Source: JABWBD01 sp040768665
GTDB lineage: Bacteria > Planctomycetota > Planctomycetia > Pirellulales > Thermoguttaceae
Length of the DNA: 64,000 nucleotides
Reading direction: 5' to 3'
Assembly: GCA_040768665.1 (NCBI GenBank)
Contig: JAXGMN010000038.1
Coordinates: forward strand, 67,192-131,191
Part shown: positions 51,991 through 60,118 of the stretch, in pieces
How positions within the stretch are numbered: position 1 is the first letter of the stretch
Layout: each line of letters opens with the position of its first letter
Program-made: the position numbers and the translations under genes
Notes under the pieces: model-generated
The model's database searches: none
What the model saw: only the letters and a program-made list of their open reading frames with translations
What the model was told of the DNA's origin: nothing

Positions 51991-53256
51991 TCATGCCAGC
52001 AGTGCGTGGGCCTCCTGGAGCTTCTCGACGATTGCCAGCCGGTTCGGGCACGCCTGCTCGCACTTGCCGCACTGGCTGCACGCGCTGGCGTTGCAACCGG
52101 CCGGCAAGGCGGCATAGTATTCGCGGGCGTCGGCCCGGTGGCCGTAGTTCTTGTAGTACATGCGGAACCGCAAAATGTCGGCAATCGCAATCCCCTGCGG
52201 GCACGACGGCATGCAGGTCTCGCACATGCGGCAGTAATCGCCGGTAGCGGCCGCCGCGTAGAGGTCAAGTAGCCGATAATGGATCGCCGTAAGCTCCTTG
52301 CCAACGGCCGCGCAGTCTTCCACGACCTCGTGTGGCGTCGTCATGCCCACCGCTGCGCACACGTTGGGGTTTTTCGTGACCCACATCAAGAATGCCTGGT
52401 AGAGATTCTCGGTGCCGAACTGCCGAAGTTCCTGCATCAGTTGGGCCACGTTGGGCTCGGAGGTCTCCTTGGCCCAGTTGGGAATGAAATGGCCGGTCAT
52501 GGGCTTCATGCAGATCACTCCTACGTCTTTTTGCTTGCACAGCGCAAAAAGCTCCTCGACGCCCGGCAGGTCGATCTTCTCAGTCCATTTGGCCAGGGCC
52601 ATGTAGTTGTAAGGCTGAAAGATGAAGTCCAATTCTCCGGCCTCCACGTGCGGCCGGTGCTTCGCGGGGACGTGGCAGCTCATGCCGATGAAGCGAATCT
52701 TGCCCTGCTGTTTGAGCGTCTGCGCCGCCTCGTAGAAGCCGTCGCGCCAGTCGCCGTGGGAGAAATAGCAGTCGATTCTGTCGGTCTGGAAATTCTTGAG
52801 GCTCAGTTCGCAGGCGGCGATGACGTCCTTGGGTTTGTCTTTGCCGGTGGCCGTAAAGATAATCGCGTCCTTGCGCCGGCCCTTCAGCGCACGGCCGAGG
52901 ATTTCTTCGGTGTCGTGATAGCTTTGCGACGTGGCGACGAAGTTGCCCCCGCGCTCGAAGAGCCGATCGACGATTGTTGGCAACTGTTCGCGGTAGCGGT
53001 CGAACAGAAACGGGCCGAGCGTTTGCGATTTCAGCCCGCTGGCGCACCCCAGGCCGATCTCGGAAACCATCAACTCGGTGGCACCGAAGCGGCGGTATTG
53101 CATCTCGCTTTTTTGCGGCTCTGCGTTGGCCGAGGCCCCCGCGCCGGCGAGTGCAGCGCCCACGGCAAGTGCCGAACCCGACTCCAGAAATTGCCGCCGG
53201 GTCACCGGGTGCTGGTCCTGTGGCGACATCGATCGCTTGTCTGCAAAACGGTTCAT
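51991..53256 (-). CDS. Tat-exported aldo/keto reductase with a C-terminal 2[4Fe-4S] ferredoxin domain
   Basis: ATG 53256 is preceded by GAGGAG. The N-terminus has a twin-arginine signal (PVTRRQFLESGSALAVGAAL). The AKR barrel spans residues about 55-330: YRRFGATELMVSEIGLG, FVATSQSYHDTEEILGRALK, DRIDCYFSHG and CMKPMTGHF; the active-site Tyr of AKRs appears as Tyr in SQSYHDTE. Two 4Fe-4S motifs close the protein: YCRMCETCMPSCPQG and CSQCGKCEQACPNRLA. Such fusions are common in anaerobes and PVC bacteria and probably transfer electrons from an iron-sulfur donor to a carbonyl substrate. The substrate is unknown. Confidence 0.92.
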   Translation of the reverse strand: MNRFADKRSMSPQDQHPVTRRQFLESGSALAVGAALAGAGASANAEPQKSEMQYRRFGATELMVSEIGLGCASGLKSQTLGPFLFDRYREQLPTIVDRLFERGGNFVATSQSYHDTEEILGRALKGRRKDAIIFTATGKDKPKDVIAACELSLKNFQTDRIDCYFSHGDWRDGFYEAAQTLKQQGKIRFIGMSCHVPAKHRPHVEAGELDFIFQPYNYMALAKWTEKIDLPGVEELFALCKQKDVGVICMKPMTGHFIPNWAKETSEPNVAQLMQELRQFGTENLYQAFLMWVTKNPNVCAAVGMTTPHEVVEDCAAVGKELTAIHYRLLDLYAAAATGDYCRMCETCMPSCPQGIAIADILRFRMYYKNYGHRADAREYYAALPAGCNASACSQCGKCEQACPNRLAIVEKLQEAHALLA

Positions 53257-53573
53257 CGCACGGCTCCTCGCGGTCTGGAATGGTCGATTGGCCGAAATGG
53301 GGCATGGCTTTTCCGGAAGGAGGCGCAAAGGGCGAGCAATCCGGAAGGCAACAACCGCCAGCGTACCCGGAGTTCGCTCGGTTTTCAAGAAGCCGTTTCT
53401 TCAATCTGCTTGCTTACGGCTAGAACACGGTGAAATCAAACATCATCCCGTCTCTTTCATCGACGTTAAGTGCCAGCAGTCTCTTCCGATGTCTGCGAAT
53501 TCGGAGAGATAGACGCACCCGCCCGGTGCGGTTATGTTGATGGAATGCGTCCACGCGTCACGGAGCCACTTCC
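53257..53573. other. Divergent intergenic region, no gene seen
   Basis: These 317 bases separate the minus-strand aldo/keto reductase from the plus-strand molybdenum hydroxylase operon and should hold both promoters. I could not assign -35/-10 boxes or an operator with confidence. No repeat of the families listed elsewhere is present. Confidence 0.5.
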
Positions 53574-54047
53574 ATGGAAAAGACGATCACGTTCACGGTA
53601 AACGGGCAACCGAAAAAGCTGACCACCGATCCGACGCGGTCCCTGCTTGAGGTGCTGCGGGAGGATCTGGGCCTGACCGGCACCAAGTGCGGATGCGGAG
53701 AAGGGCAATGCGGAGCATGCACGGTGTTGATCGGAGGTCGAGCCTCCCACGCGTGTATCACTCCGGTCGCGGACGTCGAGCAGCAGACGATCCTGACCAT
53801 CGAGGGCCTGGCCTCCGGCGATGCACTGCACCCGGTACAAGAGGCGTTTCTGGCCGAAGGGGCCCTGCAATGCGGGTATTGCACGCCCGGGATGATCATG
53901 GGCGTCGTCGGTTTGCTCAACGAAAGACCCCGGCCGACCGAATCGGAGATCCTTTCGAGCATGAACGGGCACATCTGCCGTTGCGGCGGCTATACAAAGA
54001 TCCGCAAGGCGATCGACCGCGCAATAATCGGAGGCCGGAAGTCATGA
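53574..54047 (+). CDS. Molybdenum hydroxylase 2Fe-2S subunit (IorA/CoxS type)
   Basis: The 157-aa protein carries two [2Fe-2S] clusters that move electrons from the Mo site. The plant-type ferredoxin domain holds the first (CGCGEGQCGACTVLIGG, with HACITPV later). The helical C-terminal domain holds the second (LQCGYCTPGMIMG and HICRCGGYTKIRKAI). All eight cysteines are present. Length and sequence match the small subunit of isoquinoline 1-oxidoreductase and related enzymes rather than the larger XdhA. Its stop overlaps the ATG of the Mo subunit by four bases. Confidence 0.95.
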   Translation: MEKTITFTVNGQPKKLTTDPTRSLLEVLREDLGLTGTKCGCGEGQCGACTVLIGGRASHACITPVADVEQQTILTIEGLASGDALHPVQEAFLAEGALQCGYCTPGMIMGVVGLLNERPRPTESEILSSMNGHICRCGGYTKIRKAIDRAIIGGRKS

Positions 54048-56176
54048 CTACGAAGCAGGAATTCGAAGTAACCGAGACAGCCGTGTATATGGAAGACGTG
54101 GACCGGGTCGGCTACGATTTCGGCCTCACGCGGCGCGGGTTTGTGCAGGTGCTCGGCGCCGGATTGCTCGTTTCCGTCGGCGCAACCCCGCTGCCGGCGC
54201 AGCGGCGCCAGGGCCGTGCCCCGCGCGACGTGCGAGTGGCGGCGCGGGTTCATGTTGGCGCCGACGGCCTGATCACCGTGCTCAGCGGCAAGGTCGAGAT
54301 GGGGCAAGGGGCTCGCGGCGAGTTGAGCCAGGCGGCCGCCGAAGAACTTCTCCTGCCCGCAGAGCATGTACGAATGCTGCTCGCGGATACGAGCCTGGTG
54401 CCCGACGACGGAATTACCGCGGGTAGCCGCACGACGCCCTCCACCGTTCCCGCCGTCCGCCAAGGCGCCGCCGCGGCACGCAAACTCCTGGTCGACCTCG
54501 CTTGCCGTCGCTGGGAAGTCGAGCCCGATTCCGTGCAAGTCCGCGACGGCCGGATCACGCACCCGGCAACCCAGCGAGCCGTGACCTATGCAGAGCTGGC
54601 CAAGGAAGACCGGCTGCCGGAGGTGTTCGACCAGGCGATATCCCCGAACATCGAGGTGACCGCCGTTTCGGAGTGGAAAGTCCTGGGCCGCTCTATGCCA
54701 TTGCCGAACCGTCGCGATTTCGTGAGCGGCGCCCATAAGTTCCCCTCCGATCTCGCCCCGGCAGGCGTTCTTTTCGGCAAAGTGCTCCGCCCGGAGGCCT
54801 ACGGCGCGAAGCTCGTGTCCATCGATCTGCGGCCTGCGCAGGCAATGGAAGGTGTTGTGGTCGTGCGCGACGGCGATTTCGTCGGCGTGGCGGCTCCCAC
54901 GACCTTTCGCGCCAACAAGGCCCTGGCGGCAATCGCAGCGACGGCGCAGTGGGAGCGTTCGGAGCATCCTTCCAGCCGCGAAGTGTTCGACTACCTTCGT
55001 AAACGGGCGCGAGGCAGCACGCCGGCCAATCCATTTACCGCGGAGATCCAGGCTGCAGACAAGGTCCTCCGCGAAACGTATCATGTCGCGTACGTGCAGC
55101 ACGCCCCTCTGGAACCCCGCACGGCCCTGGCCGAATGGAAGGACGGCAAGCTCACCATCTGGACCGGAACCCAGAATCCTTTCGGCTATCACCGGGAACT
55201 CACCGGCGCGTTCCGCCTTTCCAATGATCAGGTCCGGGTCATCGTGCCCGATTTCGGCAGCGGGTTTGGCGGAAAGCACAGCGGCGAAGCGGCCATTGAA
55301 GCCGCGAGACTCGCTCGCGGCGCCGGTCGGCCTGTTTCGCTGACGTGGACTCGCGAGGAGGAGTTCACCTGGGCGTATTTCCGCCCCGCGGCCGTGATCG
55401 ATGTCGAAGCCAGTCTGGACCGGCAGGGGGCAATCACCTCCTGGCACTTCATCAACATCAACTCCGGCGGCGCCGCCATCGACACACCCTACCGTACGGG
55501 CAGGGCCCAGTGCCGGTATGTTCCCTCGGACTCGCCCTTGCGCCAGGGTTCCTACCGCGCCCTGGCCGCGACCGCCAACAACTTCGCACGCGAGAGTTTC
55601 ATCGACGAGTTGGCCCTCGCCGCCGGCGCCGATCCGCTCGACTTTCGGCTGGCGCACCTGGCGGATGATCGAATCCGCGCGGTGCTCGAAGAGGTGGCAA
55701 AACGGTTCAGATGGCGCCAGAAGGCCGGCCGCAAAGAACCCGGCATCGGGGTCGGACTCGCGTGCGGCACGGAAAAAGGCTCGGTCGTGGCGACCTGCGC
55801 AGAAGTTGCCGTCGATCAATCCGCCGGCCGGATTGTCGTTCGGCACGTCTGCGAGGCGTTCGAGTGCGGCGCGGTGATCAACCCGGACAATCTGCTCTCG
55901 CAGGTCCAGGGCTGCATCGTCATGGGCATGGGCCCGGCATTGAGCGAAGAGATCCAGTTCGTGGGCGGCAAGATACGGAACGCCACGTTCCAGGAATACC
56001 GGGTGCCCCGATTCAGCGACATGCCCAAGATCGACGTTCACCTCCTCGAGCGGCGCAACCTGCCCAGCGTCGGAGGCGGTGAAACGCCGATCATCGGCGT
56101 GGCTCCCGCCATCGCGAACGCCGTATTCCATGCCACGGGCCGGCGGATCCGCCAGATGCCGATCCGGCTGTCCTAA
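54044..56176 (+). CDS. Molybdenum hydroxylase Mo-binding subunit (IorB-like), Tat-exported
   Basis: The 710-aa catalytic subunit hydroxylates an N-heterocycle or aldehyde at the Mo-molybdopterin cytosine dinucleotide site. A twin-arginine motif near residue 29 (TRRGFVQVLGAG) suggests export of the holoenzyme, as in IorB-type enzymes. Conserved blocks are VLSGKVEMGQGARGELSQ, GTQNPFGYHRELTGAF, VPDFGSGFGGKHSGEA and, at the end, the catalytic glutamate region VGGGETPIIGVAPAIANAVF. The co-encoded small subunit lacks a FAD subunit partner, so electrons probably go to a cytochrome rather than NAD. The physiological substrate is unknown. Confidence 0.93.
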   Translation: MTTKQEFEVTETAVYMEDVDRVGYDFGLTRRGFVQVLGAGLLVSVGATPLPAQRRQGRAPRDVRVAARVHVGADGLITVLSGKVEMGQGARGELSQAAAEELLLPAEHVRMLLADTSLVPDDGITAGSRTTPSTVPAVRQGAAAARKLLVDLACRRWEVEPDSVQVRDGRITHPATQRAVTYAELAKEDRLPEVFDQAISPNIEVTAVSEWKVLGRSMPLPNRRDFVSGAHKFPSDLAPAGVLFGKVLRPEAYGAKLVSIDLRPAQAMEGVVVVRDGDFVGVAAPTTFRANKALAAIAATAQWERSEHPSSREVFDYLRKRARGSTPANPFTAEIQAADKVLRETYHVAYVQHAPLEPRTALAEWKDGKLTIWTGTQNPFGYHRELTGAFRLSNDQVRVIVPDFGSGFGGKHSGEAAIEAARLARGAGRPVSLTWTREEEFTWAYFRPAAVIDVEASLDRQGAITSWHFININSGGAAIDTPYRTGRAQCRYVPSDSPLRQGSYRALAATANNFARESFIDELALAAGADPLDFRLAHLADDRIRAVLEEVAKRFRWRQKAGRKEPGIGVGLACGTEKGSVVATCAEVAVDQSAGRIVVRHVCEAFECGAVINPDNLLSQVQGCIVMGMGPALSEEIQFVGGKIRNATFQEYRVPRFSDMPKIDVHLLERRNLPSVGGGETPIIGVAPAIANAVFHATGRRIRQMPIRLS

Positions 56177-56219
56177 TTCAGGCGTTGCCGATCGTATGCT
56201 CTTGGAGAACAAAGCCGAT

Positions 56220-57293
56220 ATGAGCGGCCAGACATCCCGAGACATTCACCAGGCAATCGTCGAACTCGCCGACCGCGGCGTCCGATTCGCCGTTGCTTCC
56301 GTTTTGTCGGCCGAAGGTTCCACGCCGTGCAAATCGGGGGCAAAGGCCGTGATCGAAGCGGGCAAAATCATTCAGGGCACGATCGGCGGCGGGCGGGTGG
56401 AAGCCGAGGCCCAGCGACTCGCGGTCAAGTCGATCCATTCCGGGAAGCCTGTCTTGTTCGATTTCGAACTGCACGGGGGCGATGCCGCTGGAAACTCTCC
56501 AATCTGCGGAGGGAAGATGCGAGTCCTGGTCGACCCGACCGCATCTTCGCACCGCGGGGTCTATGCCGAAGCAGCCGCCTCGCTTGAGCAACGCGCGAGA
56601 GGCCTGCTGCTGACGACCGTTCGGTCGTCAGAGAACATAGACGTTTCCGTGCGCCACCTTGCCGAAGAAACAATCGGCCGTGAGACCGATTTTCCCGGCG
56701 CTGATGCCCTTCGCTCGGTAATCCAAGACGAGCAGGCCCGGCAATTCGCTTCTGATGCGTGTTCCGGCAGCCAACGACTGGAGGTGCTCGTAGAACCCAT
56801 TATTCCCAAGCCGGTCCTTCTGATCCTCGGCGGCGGCCACGTCGGCCAGGCCGTCGCCAGGCAGGCCGCTCTCGTCGGATTCGAGATCGCCGTGATCGAT
56901 GATCGCCCGGAATTCACCAGCCGCGAGCGGTACCCGGAGGGAGTCAAGACCTGGTGCGGTTCGATCCCTGACCAGATCCAGCGACTGCAGCTCGGTTCGG
57001 ATACGTACATCGTCGTGGTGACCCGCGGCCATCGGCAGGATGCCGAGGCCCTGGCTGCGTGTCTGTCGCTTCCCGCGGCCTATATGGGAATGATCGGAAG
57101 CCGGCGCAAGGTGCGATTGCTCCGCGAGGAATTGCTCGCGACAGGGCGGGCCACGGCCGAACAGTTCGATCGCGTCTACGCTCCCATCGGGCTCGACATC
57201 CAAGCGGTCACTGTTCCGGAAATCGCCACCAGTATCGTCGCTCAGTTGATCGCGGTCCGCCGCGGGGGCTCGGCCCCGCGAATCCCGAGGTAG
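56220..57293 (+). CDS. xdhC: XdhC/CoxI-family molybdenum cofactor insertion factor
   Basis: XdhC-type proteins bind Mo-cofactor, help add the terminal sulfido ligand and deliver it to the hydroxylase. Two domains are present: the N-terminal XdhC_CoxI region (VASVLSAEGSTPCKSGAKAV, GTIGGGRVEAEAQRLAV) and a Rossmann domain (VLLILGGGHVGQAVARQAAL, AVIDDRPEFTSRERYPEGV, YIVVVTRGHRQDAEALAACL, YMGMIGSRRKVR). It lies 43 bases after the Mo subunit and eight bases before the MocA-like gene, in the usual maturation order. The ATG at 56220 fits the domain start; an in-frame ATG at 56196 is possible. Confidence 0.92.
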   Translation: MSGQTSRDIHQAIVELADRGVRFAVASVLSAEGSTPCKSGAKAVIEAGKIIQGTIGGGRVEAEAQRLAVKSIHSGKPVLFDFELHGGDAAGNSPICGGKMRVLVDPTASSHRGVYAEAAASLEQRARGLLLTTVRSSENIDVSVRHLAEETIGRETDFPGADALRSVIQDEQARQFASDACSGSQRLEVLVEPIIPKPVLLILGGGHVGQAVARQAALVGFEIAVIDDRPEFTSRERYPEGVKTWCGSIPDQIQRLQLGSDTYIVVVTRGHRQDAEALAACLSLPAAYMGMIGSRRKVRLLREELLATGRATAEQFDRVYAPIGLDIQAVTVPEIATSIVAQLIAVRRGGSAPRIPR

Positions 57294-57301
57294 ATCCCGA
57301 A

Positions 57302-57889
57302 ATGATCTCCGCAATCGTCCTCGCCGCCGGCCGATCGCAGCGCATGGGCCGCCAGAAGCTCTTGCTCAACGTCGGCGATCGCCCGATGCTCACCCGGATT
57401 GTCGACGAAGTGCTCGCCAGTCCGGTCGACGAAGTTCTTGTGGTCCTCCGGCAAGGCGAGTGCGAGATCCCCGGAGCCCTGGCCGGACGCCCGGTCCGGC
57501 TCGTCCCTAACCCCGATCCGGAAAGCGAGATGCTCGGCTCCGTGCGATGCGGGCTGAGTGCGGCGTCACCGGAAGCAACGGCCATCCTCCTGGTTCTCGG
57601 CGATCAGCCCGGCGTCTCGCGCCGAATGATTGCCGAATTGCTGCAAGTTTTCCGTTCAGGCGAGAAACGAATCGTTGTACCGTCATACGGCGGCCGGCGT
57701 GGGCACCCGCTCGTTTTCGCCTCGCATTACCGTGAAGAAATCCTCAACGACTATGACGGGGTTGGCGTGCGAGCCCTGCTCCAAGCCCACCCAGCCGACG
57801 TCCAAGAGGTCCCATTCTCAACGCCGGATGTCCTCGAAGACGTCGACCTGCCTGAAGACTACCGGCGAGTCGTCGGCGAACCTAAGTGA
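57302..57889 (+). CDS. mocA: Molybdenum cofactor cytidylyltransferase-like (MocA family)
   Basis: The 195-aa NTP transferase starts SAIVLAAGRSQRMGRQKLLL, the MobA/MocA signature LAAGxSxRMGxxK, followed by VLGDQPGVS, the second family block. MocA makes the cytosine dinucleotide form of the cofactor needed by IorB/XDH-type enzymes, so its position right behind xdhC fits. Specificity for CTP rather than GTP is inferred from this context. It converges with the next gene, with an eight-base overlap of the 3' ends. Confidence 0.88.
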   Translation: MISAIVLAAGRSQRMGRQKLLLNVGDRPMLTRIVDEVLASPVDEVLVVLRQGECEIPGALAGRPVRLVPNPDPESEMLGSVRCGLSAASPEATAILLVLGDQPGVSRRMIAELLQVFRSGEKRIVVPSYGGRRGHPLVFASHYREEILNDYDGVGVRALLQAHPADVQEVPFSTPDVLEDVDLPEDYRRVVGEPK

Positions 57890-59162
57890 ACGCAGTGAAC
57901 CCGGGCCGAGGCAAGGGGTAGTTGCCTGCGGCGTCGGGCACCGTCGATGGAGGCATGTCGAGCCGAACGTCGGCCAGCTTGGGTTCGAACTCGAAGTCAA
58001 GCTTTGCGAAGTCCTCCCACGTGACAGGCTTGCCGGTGTAGCACGCCAGTTGGCCCATGACGGCCGTCGCGGTGCTGTCGATCATCGTGTCGCGGTGGTT
58101 GACGCCCTTGCCCTCGCGGAGGGCGCCGATGAGGATCTTTTGCTCCTCGGCATGCGGATCGTTTCGGGGTCCCTCGTATCGCCAGTTGGTCTCGCCCTCG
58201 ATCTTACAGGCCGACCAGTAGCAGGTGCCCTTGGTGCCGAGGAGGATGTCGTCCCAATTGGGAAAGCAGTTGACCTGCGTGTTGTTCATGCCGTAGAGCC
58301 GCGTACCGCCCGGGAACTCGTAGACCATGCTGTGATGGTCGAACATGTCGCCGTAGACCTCGCCGAAGGATGCCGACCGCCCGCCAAGGCCGAAACAGAC
58401 GGTCGGGTTCTCCTCGTGGAGGACCCACCGCATGCGATCGAGGTTGTGGACGAGCGACTGGGTGACGTCGTCGCCGGACAGCCAGCGGAAATGGTACCAG
58501 TTGGAAAACTGCCACTCGACCTCATTGAGCTTCGGGTCGCGGCGGACGGTGCTGTAGGGTCCGCGGAGAAACATCGACTGGATGGCCACGATCTTGCCGA
58601 TCGCGCCGTCGTGGATTCGGCGGACCTGTTCCTGGTAGGGGAGCGAATAGCGGCTTTCGTGGCCGGAGACGACGCAGAGGTTCTTCTCGTGCGCCAGGTC
58701 GCAGAGCCGACGGAGTCGTTTGCAGCCTGCGGGGTCGATGGCGTGCGGTTTTTCGATGAAGACGTGCTTGCCCGCCTCGATGGCCTTTTCGGCATAGTAG
58801 GCGTGATACTTCGACGCGCAGGCGATCAGCACGGCATCGCTGGCCGCGATGACGGCCTGGTAGCCGTCGAGCCCGGAGGTGCATGTTTCGGGCGTCGCAA
58901 CGAACTGGTCAGCGTACTTGCCGCGGAAGAGGTCGCGTTTGGCAGCCATCCGGCTCTCGAATACGTCGACCATTCCGGCAAGCTTGACGTCCTTGCCCAG
59001 CGCGAGTGCGGCGTTGGCGGCACCGGAACAACGGCCGCCGCATCCGATCATTCCAATGCGAATTTCCTCGCGGCCGGCGGCATGCACCGAGCGGGAAAGG
59101 GAAAACGCGGCGGTGGTGGCGGCGGCATGCCGAAGGAATTCGCGTCGTGATTGCCGATGCAT
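57882..59162 (-). CDS. Tat-exported Gfo/Idh/MocA-family oxidoreductase
   Basis: ATG 59162 has AGGAG seven bases upstream. The twin-arginine signal is QSRREFLRHAAATTAAF. The Rossmann core starts IRIGMIGCGGRCSGAANAAL, and GKHVFIEKPHAIDPAGCKRL contains the EKP motif with the catalytic Lys. In the C-terminal domain WYHFRWLSGDDVTQSLVHNL is a block common in planctomycete members of the family. The substrate is unknown; an exported cyclitol or sugar dehydrogenase is likely. It is a distant paralogue of the proteins at 37691 and 39025 and lies convergent to the mocA-like gene. Confidence 0.92.
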   Translation of the reverse strand: MHRQSRREFLRHAAATTAAFSLSRSVHAAGREEIRIGMIGCGGRCSGAANAALALGKDVKLAGMVDVFESRMAAKRDLFRGKYADQFVATPETCTSGLDGYQAVIAASDAVLIACASKYHAYYAEKAIEAGKHVFIEKPHAIDPAGCKRLRRLCDLAHEKNLCVVSGHESRYSLPYQEQVRRIHDGAIGKIVAIQSMFLRGPYSTVRRDPKLNEVEWQFSNWYHFRWLSGDDVTQSLVHNLDRMRWVLHEENPTVCFGLGGRSASFGEVYGDMFDHHSMVYEFPGGTRLYGMNNTQVNCFPNWDDILLGTKGTCYWSACKIEGETNWRYEGPRNDPHAEEQKILIGALREGKGVNHRDTMIDSTATAVMGQLACYTGKPVTWEDFAKLDFEFEPKLADVRLDMPPSTVPDAAGNYPLPRPGFTAFT

Positions 59163-59302
59163 GGTTCGCTCCTGGCGATTCGCGCGGCTTGGGAAGGGGG
59201 CGGTCTTATGGCGGTAAAGGCAGTGGAACGTGCCCTGGCATGGCATGATCGTATGCGGGAAATGCAGAGAGTGCAACCTCTCGCCGGCAGGGGCGCTCGG
59301 GG

Positions 59303-59453
59303 CCTCCAGGTCTCGCTCGGCAAGCGGGATCTACCTTTTCACCAAGGAGCTTGCAGAACCACGGGGAGGACATCGATTGGTTCCTCTTCTGGCCGGTTCC
59401 ATTGGCGAGCGGGTCTTCGCCTCCAGGTCCCGCTCGGCAAGCGGGACCTACCT
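59303..59453. repeat. Two 34-bp AGGTCCCGCT hairpin repeats
   Basis: Copies at 59303-59336 and 59420-59453 share CCTCCAGGTCYCGCTCGGCA plus AGCGGGAYCTACCT. The second forms a perfect 10-bp stem with the loop CGGCA. The two substitutions in the first give U.G pairs at both sites, so the RNA stem is kept. A degenerate relative lies at 63815-63835. They occupy the gap between the oxidoreductase start and pabA (59163-59478), in which I see no gene. Confidence 0.8.
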
Positions 59454-59478
59454 AGTCCGTGAAAGCGTCACACCGTCG

Positions 59479-60111
59479 CTAATGCGTGGCGACGTCGTCC
59501 GATCGTTCGCCGGCCGCGGTCGGGAGCGGTTCGGGAGGCTTCAGGCCGGCCTGTTTCAAGAAGGCGGCGAGAATGGGGTAGCCCGCCTCGGTCAGGATCG
59601 ACTCGGGGTGAAACTGGACGCCCGCCAAGGGCAACTCGCGGTGCTGCAGGCCCATCACAATGCCATCGTCCGTCCATGCGGAGACTTCAAGGCTTTCGGG
59701 CAGTGAGGCCCGATCCACGACGAGCGAATGGTAGCGGCAGGCGACGAATGGGGAGCGAACATGCTCGAATAGCCCGCGGTTGTCGTGAAAGATTTTCGAA
59801 GTCCGCCCGTGCATCGGTTCCGGTGCGCGAACGATCGTGCCGCCGAGTGCTTCAGCGAGGGCCTGATGCCCCAGGCAGACGCCCAGGATGGGCAGCTCGC
59901 GATGGAGCGCCCGGACGATCGCCAGCGAGCAGCCGGCCTGCCGGGGCGTGCACGGTCCGGGGGAAATCACAACCGCATCGGGACGCATGCGGCAGACAGC
60001 GTCGGCGTCGACGGCCGTGTTCCGCACGACGCGAGTCTCCTGCCCCAACCGCTGGAAGTGGCGGGCGAGATTGAAGACGAAGCTGTCGTAGTTGTCGATC
60101 AGCAGGATCAT
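59479..60111 (-). CDS. pabA: Glutamine amidotransferase subunit of aminodeoxychorismate synthase
   Basis: The 210-aa class I amidotransferase supplies ammonia to PabB. Motifs are ILLIDNYDSFVFNLARHFQR, VVISPGPCTPRQAG, LGVCLGHQALAEALGG (nucleophile Cys in GVCLGHQ) and AGVQFHPESILT with the catalytic His and Glu. PabA and TrpG are hard to separate by sequence; the neighbour PabB with its PIKGT motif argues for the aminobenzoate branch, although a shared enzyme is possible. It starts seven bases after pabB ends. Confidence 0.92.
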   Translation of the reverse strand: MILLIDNYDSFVFNLARHFQRLGQETRVVRNTAVDADAVCRMRPDAVVISPGPCTPRQAGCSLAIVRALHRELPILGVCLGHQALAEALGGTIVRAPEPMHGRTSKIFHDNRGLFEHVRSPFVACRYHSLVVDRASLPESLEVSAWTDDGIVMGLQHRELPLAGVQFHPESILTEAGYPILAAFLKQAGLKPPEPLPTAAGERSDDVATH

Positions 60112-60118
60112 CGTGGTT

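Noticed and set aside
53990..56245. Long open frame antisense to the Mo subunit (about 750 codons)
   Set aside because: Same shadow pattern; the sense frame has all family motifs and a Tat signal.
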